Of a DNA stretch of 64,000 nt, positions 34,899 to 47,397 are shown piece by piece. How positions within the stretch are numbered: position 1 is the stretch's first letter; each line of letters begins with the position of its first letter. The notes under the pieces were generated by a model, which saw only the letters and a program-made list of their open reading frames with translations, had not been told where the DNA came from and made no database searches. Origin of the DNA: Perilla frutescens (taxonomy: Eukaryota; Streptophyta; Magnoliopsida; Lamiales; Lamiaceae). The stretch lies in NCBI GenBank assembly GCA_026008535.1, contig BRKX01000011.1, positions 49,522,183-49,586,182 of the forward strand. Direction: 5' to 3'. Both the position numbers and the translations under genes were made by a program.

Positions 34899-35695
34899 GA
34901 TCGAGATCGAGTTTGCTGCGTTCGTTCGTTCGTCAATTTGCTTCGTTCCTTCGTGAAAAAAGTTTGAGTATTTCTGCAGATTTTTCGGGAGAAAAGTGGA
35001 AAGGGGTTGGCTGATTTCGTGTGAATTTTGGTGTGTAATTTGGTTCCCTCGTGACTAAACTTTGTTTTTTTTTTGGAAGATTCAAAATCAGTCAAAAAGT
35101 AAGGAGAATCTTGTTGACTGGCCCCCTTATATTACGGGGTATTTGAGAGATTGTGGAAAAGTTTGAATAAAAAAGCATGTGTTATTAGAGTTGGCTAAAA
35201 AAGCATTTGTTATTTGGATTTTGAATACTTGTATCTATTTACACTACCAACAATCCCCCAATTGTTAAATCGTGTGATAGATAATGGTTTATACCAGAAC
35301 TGTTGTTTATCATACGATTTTGCCATAATATATGTGTAAATAATTCGATAGATTAACATGTTTTTTTCATCAAATTCAATTTTGAATAAATTACGAACAT
35401 TAAATCCAAATACTAGTAAAATACGAACATAAATACAAATGTATTATTAGATATGAATTTGGAAGGGAGCCTTCAGTAGGATGAAATATAGGCCGTGAGA
35501 CACGTAGACAAAAGTTATTGTGAATTTAATTTGCATTTCAAATTTCTCAAGCTTTATGAGTTTATTTGAAGAGAAAAAAACATAGTTTACGAGTAGCTTA
35601 AATCCTCTATTATTATAGTATAATAATAATAGTCGCACCCTAAAATCAAACAAAGTCAAAGTTACTGCATCTTCATCTTCATTCCCAAGTTGGAA

Positions 35696-38600
35696 ATGGT
35701 GTTATTACGCAAACAACAAAAAATGGAGAATTATCGTGCTCAAATACCTCATTCTGCTCATCTCCTCATCATCGTTTTTATCTCACTCCTCTTGCCGTTA
35801 TGTGAATCCAATCAGGTATATATGGATTCTTAATTAGCTGAGATTCTCGACCTTGTTATGTTTTTTAGTTGTCAACCATCCGAGTTAAATTTAAACGGAA
35901 AAAGGGGTTCGGAAATGTTGATATATCTTCAGATTGTGTTCTTGTTATATTCGTTTTCCTTGTTTCTTTGATATCTTAATGAATATAGATATTTGGCATT
36001 TCCAATTTCATCTTTTTTTTTTTCTTTTTTTTTTAAATTTTATAGTTTTGTGATGCCGGGACTGAGTATGTTGAATCGTTGTGTGGAGCTGCTACGGCCT
36101 CCTCCTCGAAGATTTTGATAAAGGGTGGAACGGTTGTGAATGCTCATCATAGAGAGGTGGCTGATGTATATATTGAGGACGGCATCATTGCTGCAGTGCA
36201 GAAGAATATCATGGTAATGACATCATAAATGTTGATGATGGTTTGAATTTTTGAAATTGGTTATGGCATGGTGTGTAGAAGTTAAGTTGGATATAAATTT
36301 ATGGTATGAGAAGTTTGTTTTGTTATGCTTCTTAGTTTAAGTTAAGTTGGAACAGAGAATTGATGCGGGAGTACCTTATAACTTGGTGATGTAATGTAAC
36401 TATAAAATGCCTTATCAAATCAGACGCGCCTTTTACTTTTAAGAATGTTATATGATTAACTGATGATATTGCAGTTTTTTTTTTTTTTCCATTCTGCAAA
36501 TTAGAGTCACTAGAGGGTTCTGGTGGAAGTTCCTATATTGAGGAGTTCTTTTTCCATAAGCATTTCTAGAGTTCTTGTTGTTTGAGTTATGGTATTCATT
36601 GATGGTGGCAGTAATAATAGTTATATCCTCTCCATAGACTGTCATGGGATTGTTTCTATGGAAGCGATGCTAAGAGTTGGCAGGCTGAGAAGATGTAATT
36701 GGAACTCATGTTGTCCTGATGCATAGCATTATGTTTATATATACATAAGAAAAGTTGATACCTGGGTGTGCAGGTTGGGGATGGTGTTAAGATTATTGAT
36801 GCCACTGGAAAGTATGTCATGCCAGGTATATTTTCCTAAATCTGTGACAACATCTCAAAATCATTTTTCATGATCTACATAATATTTTTCAACAGTTGAC
36901 AATTTATATTTCTTAAGGAGCATGTCATATTCTGATATAAAAAACGAATTTAGTATTCTTCTGGCATCTAAAGGGGATGGCTGGGATGCAAATGTAGGTT
37001 TTGTATTAGTTTCCATGCCTTCTAGATTAAGGCTACACAGATTGATTGCCCTTATGCCAGAGCGGTGCGAGCCACATGAATTAGTTATGCCTTATTTAGG
37101 GGGTGCTTGGCTGAGGGTAATCACTAATCATATTTGAGAACTTGAATCAAGGGGAAATTATTCCCATTAATGTTGCTCGGTATATTGGGTCTAAAATCAA
37201 AATAAGGCAGTGTTTCTCCCATTGTCGTTGACAACTCACCACAGTTAATCAATTTGACTCCCAATGTGATTCCCCTCAATCCATTACCATTGCTATCGAA
37301 GTAAATAAATGAAACACCCTCTTCCATCTGAGCTAGTTCAGCCAATTATGTGTCTCTACTAGAATGATGTTCTTATGATTTTCTACAAACTTTGGATGCT
37401 TGGAATACATAAGAGCTTCGATATTATGAGAATAAGGTGCTAATTTCAGCTCTTGGCTGATTAAAGACCATAGAGGCCGTCTCTATCCTTGTAATGTTCA
37501 TCTTGTGATGGTGCCAGGAGGAATTGACCCACATACACACTTGGCAATGGAGTTCATGGGCACTGAAACAATTGATGACTTCTTCAGCGGGCAGGCTGCT
37601 GCATTAGCTGGTGGAACCACAATGCACATTGATTTTGTTATTCCCGTGAATGGGAGTTTATCAGCAGGATATGAAGCTTATGTAAAAAAGGCAGAAAGGT
37701 CGGCCATGGATTATGGTTTTCACATGGCAATCACAAAATGGGATGAAATTGTTTCTAGAGAAATGGAGGTCATGGTTAAGGAAAATGGTCCGCGTCATTT
37801 TCCCTACATCTGGTTATACTTTAAGCAGTGCAGTTATAAATTTTGTCTCACTCCATTGCTGTTTCAAATAACTTGCTAACTCGTTTCTCTTGCACTATAC
37901 AGGAATTAATTCTTTTAAATTTTTCATGGCCTACAAGGGTTCTCTAATGATCAGTGATGAACTTCTGCTTGAGGGGTTCAAAAAATGCAAATCCCTTGGT
38001 GCCTTAGCCATGGTTCATGCGGAAAATGGAGATGCCGTGTTTGAAGGGCAAAAAAGAATGATAGAACTTGGCATCACGGGTCCTGAGGGTCATGCACTTT
38101 CAAGGCCACCAGTGGTAAAGTCATTTTAAGTTTTAGTATACAACCATCAATTTCTTTGAGTTTTTGATTTTATGTACTCGTTGCAATTATGACTTTCTGA
38201 CATTAATCTTTGGGTAGAGAGCAAAGGTCTCCAAAATTTTATTTTTCAATATTTGATGGAAAGGGCTGTCTTTCAGTAGAATAGTTTGCTAAGTGTGAAC
38301 TTTGAAAGCCAAGTTTTATCTCCAAGCTATATGTGATTTTACCTTGAGAAACGTACCTTAGAACGTGCGTCTGTTGTTGGAATTATAGGTTTTGTTGCAA
38401 GTTTCAGAAAGCAGGCAATGTTATTAGATCTGTGGGTAATGCTATCAGATCGGTTCGGTCAACAATAAGAATATATAGAAATATATTGTTATATCTATTC
38501 AATTTTCTCAAAAATAACTTGTATCAAACTGTCTGACGGGTCTCAGACGCATGGACTTCCTTAATATGAATAGATTATCTTGCAGTATAACATGCTCGTG

Positions 38601-40884
38601 ACAATTGACACAAATTTACCAGTTATTTTAAATATTCTTATGCTTATCTCATTTCTATCTTTCCCATTTTCTGCTAATGGTTGTTAGAGAATTTTGACAA
38701 TGCTTTGTAAATTGAAAGTAGAACTCTTCTGGATTCAATAGTAAAATTATGGTGTTAGGATTGAGGGAATCATCATAGCATCAGGCTAATGTCCAGATTC
38801 TTTTAGGATTTCATAGTGAAACTACCCTGTACCTGGGCATCAATAAACTAGTTCTTTTAGTCCTCAATCAATTGATTCAGTTTAATATTGTGCAGCTAGA
38901 AGGTGAGGCAACTAGTCGAGCTATTCGTTTGGCTGGTTTTGTGAACACTCCTCTGTATGTTGTCCATGTCATGAGCATTGATGCAATGGAAGAAATTGCT
39001 AAAGCTCGAAAATCAGGTTTGCAGAACTTTAATGTAATTATTTCTTCTGCAGTATTAATTACTTTTAAACGTGAAATCATCTGCTAGTTCTTTCGGTTTT
39101 GAAAAAACATTTTCTTCTTGATTGAGCTATTTAAAATTGCTGTGAACTTTTTTACTTTGTTTTACGTCTGCAGGTCAAAAGGTTATTGGGGAGACTGTAG
39201 TTTCAGCACTGGTCCTGAATGATTCTATCCTTTGGGACTCTGATTTTCAGACAGCAGCAAAGTAAGAACTTTCCTCCTCCTAAAATTAATTAGATAAATA
39301 CTTCTCCGCGTCTTGTTATCATATGTCATTTTGATATATTCATGCTCCAGATATGTCATGAGTCCACCTATTAGAGCACCTGGACATGGCAAGGCTCTTC
39401 AAGGAGCTCTCTCAACTGGGGTTCTACAGGTTTTTACTCTTTTATGACTTCTGATCTTGTGTCATACCCTTGAAAATTATCACATGTATACTAAGAAGAC
39501 TAATTGTCAATTACCAAAAGACATGAAGAATTTAGAACGAATCTATTTATAATAGTGAAATTGAAAACCTTGATATTTGTGAGAGCTGATTCACAAAGTT
39601 TATTTTTCGTTAGATTACATGTTAAAACATACATATATTCATTAGTATACAAGATATATTGTCTCTATATAAACGTTGGTGTTGTACTACTGTATCACGT
39701 AGTCAAGGTTCTGATCTTCACCTCTGATGCACGAGTTGACACTATCTCTTCTATTCGACCTAAGTATCTCAAACATGTTGCAGCTTGTGGGAACAGATCA
39801 CTGCACCTTCAACTCAACCCAAAAAGCAATGGGAATTGATGATTTCCGGAAAATACCAAATGGTGTCAATGGTATCAACATTTTCGAAAGCGTGCACATT
39901 CTTAAAGATGGATATTTTTCTCATTTCTTCTGATACGACCCTTGTCCTACAGGTCTTGAGGAGAGAATGCATTTGGTTTGGGATACAATGGTGGTATGTT
40001 TCTCATTATTCCCTTGTAGTTTGACACAATAATCATTGTTCTTATGAATCCGGGGTTCATAGACAGAGGACTACTACTTGTGGTGGAATTTATAACTGGC
40101 TTTTGTGGTCTGTCTCTGTTCTTGTAAAAGTGACACAGTTAGGCATTGCAGAGAATTTATAGCTACCATTTCGGCTCTGGTAATCTTGTCTCCCTATACA
40201 ATTATTTTCTTTCAGGCATCTGGACAACTATCTGTCACGGATTTTGTTAGGGTGACAAGCACCGAGTGGTATGCTTTCTTAATTTCTTTTTCTCCTGTTT
40301 ATTATACGCACGAAATTTTCATTTTCACTAATTTCTTGAACTCTGCAGATTGGCTTTCATTTTTAATCTGTGCTTTAATTCAGTGCTAGAATTTTCAACA
40401 TATATCCAAGAAAGGGTGCAATACTAGTTGGGTCAGATGCAGACATCATAATCTTGAACCCAAATTCAAGCTTTGAGATCACTGCAAATACCCACCACTA
40501 TCGAACCGATACAAATGTCTACGAGGGAAGAGGGGGGAAGGTAATACATTTTTGTAGTAACGTATGTGTCGTGACTGGTGATGCTTTATCCTGGTTTAGA
40601 TCAACAACAGAAAATCTGTCTCAACAGCATGCTGGCTTATGAGCTCATGGACTTGTAATAAAAGGCTATATTTCGTTTGTTTCTTGAAGGGAAAAGTCGA
40701 AGTAACCATAGCTGGAGGAAGAATCGTTTGGGAGAAGGACGAGCTGAATGCTGTTCCAGGCTCCGGGAAGTACGTAAAAATGGCTCCTTTCAACTATATG
40801 TTCGAGGGATTGGAAAGAGCAGACGCAGAGTATTTATCTTCCCTACGAGCTCCAGTGACACGACGTGCCATGCACACAACTTGA
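35696..40884 (+). CDS. PYD2: dihydropyrimidinase
   Basis: Thirteen exons: 35696-35815, 36046-36213, 36774-36825, 37518-37787, 37903-38114, 38896-39016, 39174-39261, 39351-39429, 39784-39871, 39953-39993, 40216-40268, 40384-40540, 40690-40884. All join in phase to 547 aa, close to Arabidopsis PYD2. It opens 5,6-dihydrouracil and dihydrothymine to ureido acids, step two of pyrimidine catabolism, freeing nitrogen. Two-metal amidohydrolase residues are present: H119 and H121 (GGIDPHTHL), carboxylated K215 (FFMAYKG), H242 (MVHAENGD), H298 (YVVHVMS), D375 (VGTDHCTFN). A hydrophobic stretch at residues 22-36 is a likely signal sequence, consistent with reported secretory localisation of plant PYD2. 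The 8-kb MULE ends 451 bp upstream and may have altered the promoter. The gene itself looks intact. Confidence 0.96.
37099..37321. mobile_element. candidate Tourist-like MITE in PYD2 intron 3
   Basis: The left end GGGGGTGCTTGGCTGAG and the right end (read inward) GAGGGTGTTTCATTTA form a short imperfect inverted repeat. Flanks are TTA and TTC instead of identical trinucleotides. It is much less AT-rich than the rest of the intron. The evidence is suggestive only. Confidence 0.4.
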
Positions 40885-41234
40885 GCTTCTGGTTGTCCAG
40901 TTGCAAGATTTGATTTTTATGTACAAAACGTTCACAGTGATGATGATGCTGGTAAGTATGAAGCCCACAAACTTTGATGTAAGTAGTAATAAGCTTTTGG
41001 TAGCTGGGAATTTAAGTGATGTTTAGAATGTATATATGTTATTCTAAATTAGTTTTAGTTTTTAATTGTGTATTTTATGAAATGACTTTTTTTTTAATTA
41101 TTAATATAATTTCATATCACCATCCGGCTAGCCTAATCATTTTTCAGGTGCCAAAAATTAATCGGATGCATGTCAGATTGGAGTAGTTCAGTTACTTTAT
41201 TCTCAAATAGGTTAGTATCGGTTGCACTAAAAAA

Positions 41235-41628
41235 TGGGATAAAATCCTCTAGTCCACTTTTCATGTCCCATTATTGTGTCCCACAATAAAATTTAATATT
41301 TAAAAAATATTTATTACAAAAATAAATTTTATTATAATATTACAAATCACAATCAACATTTATTGTTAAAAATTAAAATTTTTAAAAATTATATACCATA
41401 TTTTGAGATAATCAATCATAATAATCATTATATTAACTAAAAAAAAGAAATAAATATTTAAAAATAAATATAAACCCTAATTGGGTGGAATAAATCCTAA
41501 AAAATAATTATAAAATTAAATTAAGCCATAACAAATTGAAATTGAAAAAAAAAATTATGAAAATCGAATAAAAATTAAAATGGGACACCAAATAGGATAG
41601 AGAAAAGTGGGATAGAGGATTTCATTTG
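41235..41628. repeat. MITE-like repeat, copy 1
   Basis: It begins AAATCCTCTAGTCCACTTTT and ends with the inverse AGTGGGATAGAGGATTT, with AAACCCTAATTGGGTGGAA inside. It is a direct repeat of the copy at about 44091, and its core is the inverse of the MITE at 14.8-15.2 kb. No clear target duplication found. Confidence 0.7.
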
Positions 41629-43097
41629 CTATATATAACACACACAGTGACAGATCCAGGACTTATATCCGGAGGCCCAACTTACAACAACATACATCCT
41701 AAAAAATAAGGATTAGTTACCTTAAAATACATAAAATTTGGAGTATTTTTAGTTTTTAACACGTTTTAAAAAATGCAATTTTAATAATATGAACTTAATG
41801 CTTGTTTGGTTTTTCACATGTATGATTTTCAATTCAGACACTCTAATTCAATCAAAATCGATCAAAAATTCATATATTTTAAGATAATTTGGTACCCACG
41901 TAGATGCATACGTGGAAATCTTCGATAACCACATCATTTCGGTTGACTGAATTTTAAAAATTATGTGAGAAACCAAACAAGTGCTGAGTTCATGTTATTT
42001 GAACTACGTAATTTAAAACGTGTGAAAAATAAATAAAAAAAACCTCAAAGTTATATATTTTAAGGCAATTAACTCAAAAAATAATAATAAGTTAATGCAT
42101 AATAATTTTGATAAAAATTAATATATTTTTTAATTATATTTCAATATTAAGAAGTCAATTGGTTAACAAAATTATATCGTACATCATTTTTTAATAACTT
42201 TCAATTAGTTACATACCCAAATAAAAAAAATCTCATTGAAAATTGATTGCGTGTCATAATAATGCTCTTATAGTTAGAACATATAACTAAACATATTTAA
42301 TCAAAAAAAAAAACTATAAGTCATAAAGGCACTAAAAATTAACTTTAAAAGACTCAAATTGAGGATTAGAATAAAATACAAATAAAAAACAAATAAACAT
42401 AAAACTAAACAAAATATGAAAAAATCAATTATGTTTGATTTAAAGTGAGTATATGTAAATCTTAATTAATTTTTAAATTCATATGATAAAGGCAATAATA
42501 AAGAAGAGAATGAAAAATATATATGGGCCCTTAGCAGCATATAAATGATGCATGAAATTTAAAATTTGATAAATTTATTAAAATTTTAAATTAAATATTT
42601 AAATTATTATATTAAATTTAATTTTTTAAGAAAATTGAGAGGAGCCCATGGCCCACCTTGGCCGTCACGTACGTCCGCCCCTGAACACACACACATATGT
42701 GTGTGTATATTACTTGGGGGGGGGAAATGTTCTGAGCAAATATTACCCAATATTTAATAAAAGGTGCAAATTTCCCGCCCATCCCCAAAATAGTATTTTT
42801 GTGTTAAAAATATAAATTTAATTTTTTCATTTTTTTTACATGCATATATGGAAATAAAAGTAATGCTTATTAAAATAGACATGGAAATGAAGTTTCATAT
42901 TTAATTTATTTTACATGCATCTATGTATTGTATATTGTTGTATATTTTTATATTATATGCATCTATATTACTGTATATTATTTTTGTCACTTGCATATAT
43001 AATTTCGTATTAAATTTAATTTATCATTACTTTTTTATTACGTGCATTTTCATACATTTTTAATAAATTCCATTCACATAAATACTAACTCAAACTC

Positions 43098-43098
<1 letters not shown>

Positions 43099-43129
<31 letters not shown>
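43099..43129. repeat. (AAT)n microsatellite
   Basis: About ten consecutive AAT triplets. Confidence 0.95.
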
Positions 43130-43131
<2 letters not shown>

Positions 43132-44090
43132 GTCTATAAAATAAAAGAGTATTTTGTACAAAAAATACTGTTTTGGGGGGAGGAATGGGGAATTTTCATT
43201 TTTTAGGAAATGTTAAGGTGGTATTTGTCCAAAAAAAAAAAAAGTTAAATCCGTCCCAAAGTAAATGTTAGGGTCATTTTTGCACGCTTTTTCTATGTAG
43301 AAATAACATATGTATGGTTGCATAGTTTTATACTATTCAATTCAAACTAGACTTTTTAAACTGTTGTGTGAAGTGTGAACTGGTTCAATATCATTTGACG
43401 TATTTAAACTCAAAAATACAATAAAATACTATACCTTAGTTCTCACAAACATTAAGATTTAAAATTTATAAAATATAATTGCTAATTATATTATATATAA
43501 GTTATTAATTAATAATTATATTAACTACTATTTTGAACGTTCAATTAGGATAAATACTTTTAAAAGAAAAAATATGCAAATATTTACACGCCTTTTTAAC
43601 TCCGAAAACAATATTATTTTTCCTTTTTTTTGTATTTCTTCTGTTTTTTTTTTTATGTAACCACAATTGCAACGCCTGTTTAGGTGTTTGAATTGATTTA
43701 AAATTATATATTTTTTGTAGATAGTAATACGTGACAAATATTAAAATTTAATTATCGGTATATATACATAATTGGTAAATAGTATTTAGTACATAAAATA
43801 CATCACCAACAATATAATATATATCGATAATGTTTATATGTGTGATATAATAAATTGTATAGAAATATAATATGAATATGCATTATCTTATGTATTACAT
43901 GCAACAATTTTGGTTCATATATCTTTTTTTATTTGTTTATATAATCTTAAATAGGGTGAATATATAAAAAGGAGTTTCGCATCATCTTAATGTAAAATAC
44001 ACTTATTATACCATATGAAATGTGTATATTCACAGTATAATATATAGTATTGTAAGTATATAATTATATCTCAAACAATGGCTAGTTAAA

Positions 44091-44450
44091 AATCCTCTAG
44101 TCCACTTTTCATGTCCCACTATGAAATTTAATATTTTAAAAATGTTTATTATAAAAATAAAATTTATTATAGTATTAAAAATCATAATCAATATTTATTA
44201 CTAAAAATTAAAATTTTCAAAAAGTATATACCCTATTTTTGAATAATCGACCATATTAATCAATTATATTAACTAAAAAATAAGAAATAAATATTAAAAA
44301 ATAAATATAAACCCTAATTGGGTGGAATGAACCCTAAATAATAATTATCAAAATTAAATTAAACCATAACAAATTAAAATTGAAGAAAAAATTGATGAAA
44401 ATTGAATAAAAATTAAAATGGGAGAAAATTGGGATAAAGGATTTCATTTG
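44091..44450. repeat. MITE-like repeat, copy 2
   Basis: It begins AAATCCTCTAGTCCACTTTT like copy 1 and ends TGGGATAAAGGATTT. It contains AACCCTAATTGGGTGGAATG and is shorter by small deletions. Confidence 0.7.
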
Positions 44451-45153
44451 TTTATACAGGGCGTGCTGCTACTTTTCTGAATGGTGACCATTAAATTGTT
44501 TTAATTAAATGAAGCTGGCGTTAAATAGTTGAAGCTCAAAGCCGCTGTCGACGGCCGCCGTTGATCGTTAGTTCGTTACCACTTACCAGCGGCGAAAGTT
44601 GGCCCTTGTAAGTCTCCATGGACAGCTGATCACTTCCTATATGGCTATATGATTTTTTCTTCTTCAGAAAATTGAAAGTAAACTTGTTTCTATTTCTCAT
44701 TTTCATGTACTATCATTTTGGGGTAAATAAGAAATTAATGACTAACTCTAGCTACTTAAGTAACTGAAAATGGTGATTGGAGATTATCTGAAGGTTTGCA
44801 GATATGAAAAAGCTTCATCCTTATTAATATTGGGGGATTGGAAATTTGGAATGAGTTCATCATCATCATCATCTTTTTAATAATTAAAAAAAAAAATCCC
44901 TCTGTTTTTTTCACGCCGAAAAAGTCGAACATTAACCTCTTTAGTGATAAGCATCACACTACTAACCTACACTAGAGCAACTCTCTTACGTATCCTGTGT
45001 CTTTTTAATTTTTTTAATAAAATTAGTTTTTGGAGGGGAGAATCCAGTGTTTGATGAAGTGGAAGCAAAACTAAGCATGATTCTTGAATTTTTATAGTTC
45101 ATTGATAACAAAGTTTCTTTTTTGAATTCCAGGATTGCTTGTGATTTGTGAAT

Positions 45154-46563
45154 ATGTGTAGAATGAAAAGTGCTAAAAGTGACTGTACAGATGCCCTTAG
45201 CAATCTGCCTGGTAACATCATAGATAGTATTCTGGCCTGCTTGTCGTTGCGTGATGCGGTGAGGACGAGTGCATTGTCGAGAGAGTGGAGGAATAAGTGG
45301 AAATCTGTTCCAAAACTTGTGTTTGATGTCCATTTTCAGAAGACCCTCAGCCTCTTGCCTAGCCACAAACTCGAAAACATAGTTTACCGCGTTCTTCTTC
45401 AGCATCACGGAAATATAAACAAATTTTCTTTAAGGGTCCTCAGTTATATAAGTAGCATTCATATTGATCATTGGATTCCTCTTCTACCAACTTCCAGTAT
45501 CCAAGATTTCACCCTTCATCCATACGGTGGTAGTAAACATGGATTCAAACCTCCTTTCTTTTCATTCCAAAATCTCATGCACCTGAATCTTTATAGATGT
45601 GTGTTCCAACCGCCACCGCAGTTCAGGGGGTTTAGCAGGCTCATCACACTAGATTTTCAGGAGGTCGAGTTTGTGCCTGCCGCCTTTGGGCAGTTTGTGT
45701 CTCTGTGCCTGCTGCTTGAGAGGGTGAGGTTGGTTGCCTGCACTGAGTTGAAATCCTTCGAAGTCCTGGCGCCTTGTCTCAGGTTTTTCACATTTCATGG
45801 TGAGTTCAAGACTATCCTCTTCAAGAATTCTCCCGTTCTTGCTGAAGTTTCTTTGTCCACTCCCGTATCTGATAAAGGCTTGAAGTATTTTCATCTTCTG
45901 CCTTCGCTGGAGAAACTGCATCTGCATCCACGTGTTCTGGAGGTAGCTATTGTTGCCCTTTTGATTACGTACATTTTTAGCACCCGGTTGAGACTTATAT
46001 CTCGTTGCATATTTGCTCTAGGTTTTGGGTGCTGGAGGGTCCAGTCAGTATCTTGTTAGTTTAAACTCTCTCAAATTTCTTTATTTGTCAATGTATTTGG
46101 AGAGCGTGAGGGAGGTTACTTGTGCTCTTCGCTTAGCAAGAAGCTCTCCACAGTTACAGACACTTCATGTTTCTGTAAGTAAAATTTGTTTACTTACATA
46201 CATGTACCAATCACCTTGTGGTTCTTCTTCCTCAATTGAAGTGTGCTCATATTGTTTCACGCTTCCTGTTTCATGAAGTTATATGCAAGTACAACTGTTG
46301 GAGCTGTTATAAAATTCATGCGAGACCAAGAAACACCAGATCATCATTTGAATCACCTTAGGAAGGTACAAATTGCAGTTTTCTCTGGCATTGAGCCTCA
46401 AATTGAGTTTGTAAGGTATCTACTGGCTTCTGCTGCTGGCCTTGAGGAAATCGTGATTGCACTGGCTTTTTCTGCACTTATCAGTGACTTGAGATTGATG
46501 GACCTGCTGAAGCAATTTCCCTGCGCATCTCCAACTGTGCAGGTTGTTATAGTAAGGGGGTGA
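45154..46563 (+). CDS. F-box/FBD/LRR-repeat protein (At1g13570 type)
   Basis: Three exons, 45154-45942, 46022-46174 and 46279-46563, join in phase to 408 aa. The F-box is at residues about 13-55 (ALSNLPGNIIDSILACLSLR, SREWRNKWKSVP). Leucine-rich repeats follow (IQDFTLHPYG, LMHLNLYRCVF, LLERVRLVACTELKSFEVL, LPSLEKLHLHPRVLEV). The C-terminal FBD region is HLRKVQIAVFSGIEPQIEFV with LEEIVIA. The layout and length fit the large plant family of SCF substrate receptors with unknown targets. The third acceptor (after ATGAAG at 46278) is chosen because it alone keeps phase. A 5' UTR intron ending at TTCCAG near 45132 is likely. A GTG at 45148 is not a credible start. Confidence 0.9.
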
Positions 46564-47098
46564 TGTATGCTTATCTGCTACTATTAATATTTTTTAATAT
46601 TAATAGTAAGAGCATTACAAAATTGGTTGAGGAGAAGGAAACTGATAATATCAGTCTATCAAGTGCTGTTTCACATTCTTTACTTTTTCTTAGTTGAATT
46701 ATGATTTATGCATGAGAAAATTTTTGGACCTTTGCTTCAAGAACCTGTCCATCATGTCACAAGAAGAGACTTCATACAATCCTAATTCAACATCACTATA
46801 TCCAATGACCGTCTTAAGGACAGCAATCACTAACCAACATTATGAATCTGCAAAGTTAAATGTAATTAATTATCTAAATATTAAAAAAGAGAAAAAAAAA
46901 AGATTTTGTCTTCTGTAAAATAGTTTTGGTTTCACTACACATACAAAATCAAATGCAGCTATCTATATTTCTTTTTACTTTTTCTTTGTTTTTGAGTTGA
47001 GCTATCTATATAGTACATACAACCTCTCCCCCTTCCCCCATTTCTGTTTTCAACTTAAAGAGAGCCATAACCTGACTGCATTCTGTGTGTATAAATGT

Positions 47099-47134
<36 letters not shown>

Positions 47135-47397
47135 TTATCTATGTGAGGAACGTAATTTGCCTCTCAATAAATGGTCCTCAATCTCAAGTAGCCTCTCTTG
47201 TAGAAAAAACTTAGCAAAAGTTTGTGAAATAGATCTCGTTCCATTAGTATGTCCCCGATAGGTAGCATTAGCTAGACTTTACAAGGGTGTTGTGCTGAAC
47301 AATAGCTGCCTTCTGTCCATGTGAGGTGATTGAGGCTTATATATGTAGTTGAAAATGATCTTTCCTCTCTTTTTATGTTGAACATTCTCCATAACTA
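46564..47397. other. converging 3' flanks of the F-box/FBD and CDPK genes
   Basis: AT-rich, with an (AT)n run near 47107-47133. No gene. Confidence 0.5.
47107..47133. repeat. (AT)n microsatellite
   Basis: A dinucleotide AT run in the intergenic 3' flank. Confidence 0.9.

Larger units (their letters stand above)
27239..35244. mobile_element. Mutator-like element (MULE), 8,006 bp, with mudrA and Ulp1 genes
   Basis: A perfect 9-bp target duplication TACCAACAA flanks it (27230-27238 and 35245-35253). The imperfect terminal inverted repeats start GGGTGAAAAATTAAAG on the left and, read inward, GTGTAAATAGATACAAG on the right. They continue through a shared block AAATGCTTTTTTAGCCAA about 40 bp inside each end. 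Cargo: a mudrA-type transposase pseudogene (+), a convergent DUF1985-Ulp1 pseudogene (-), and three arrays of palindromic GTGACAAT/ATTGTCAC motifs. The layout matches MULEs that carry KAONASHI-type ULP genes, known from Arabidopsis. It ends 451 bp before the dihydropyrimidinase start codon. Confidence 0.93.
40885..45153. other. large AT-rich intergenic region with repeat copies
   Basis: No gene is supported in this 4.3-kb stretch. It holds two copies of one repeat family (listed separately), an (AAT)n run, a GGGGGAGG patch near 43180 and many A/T homopolymers. Confidence 0.5.

Noticed and set aside
36922..37137. 71-aa frame in PYD2 intron 3
   Set aside because: It lies between exons 3 and 4, which join exactly without it. 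No homology pattern.
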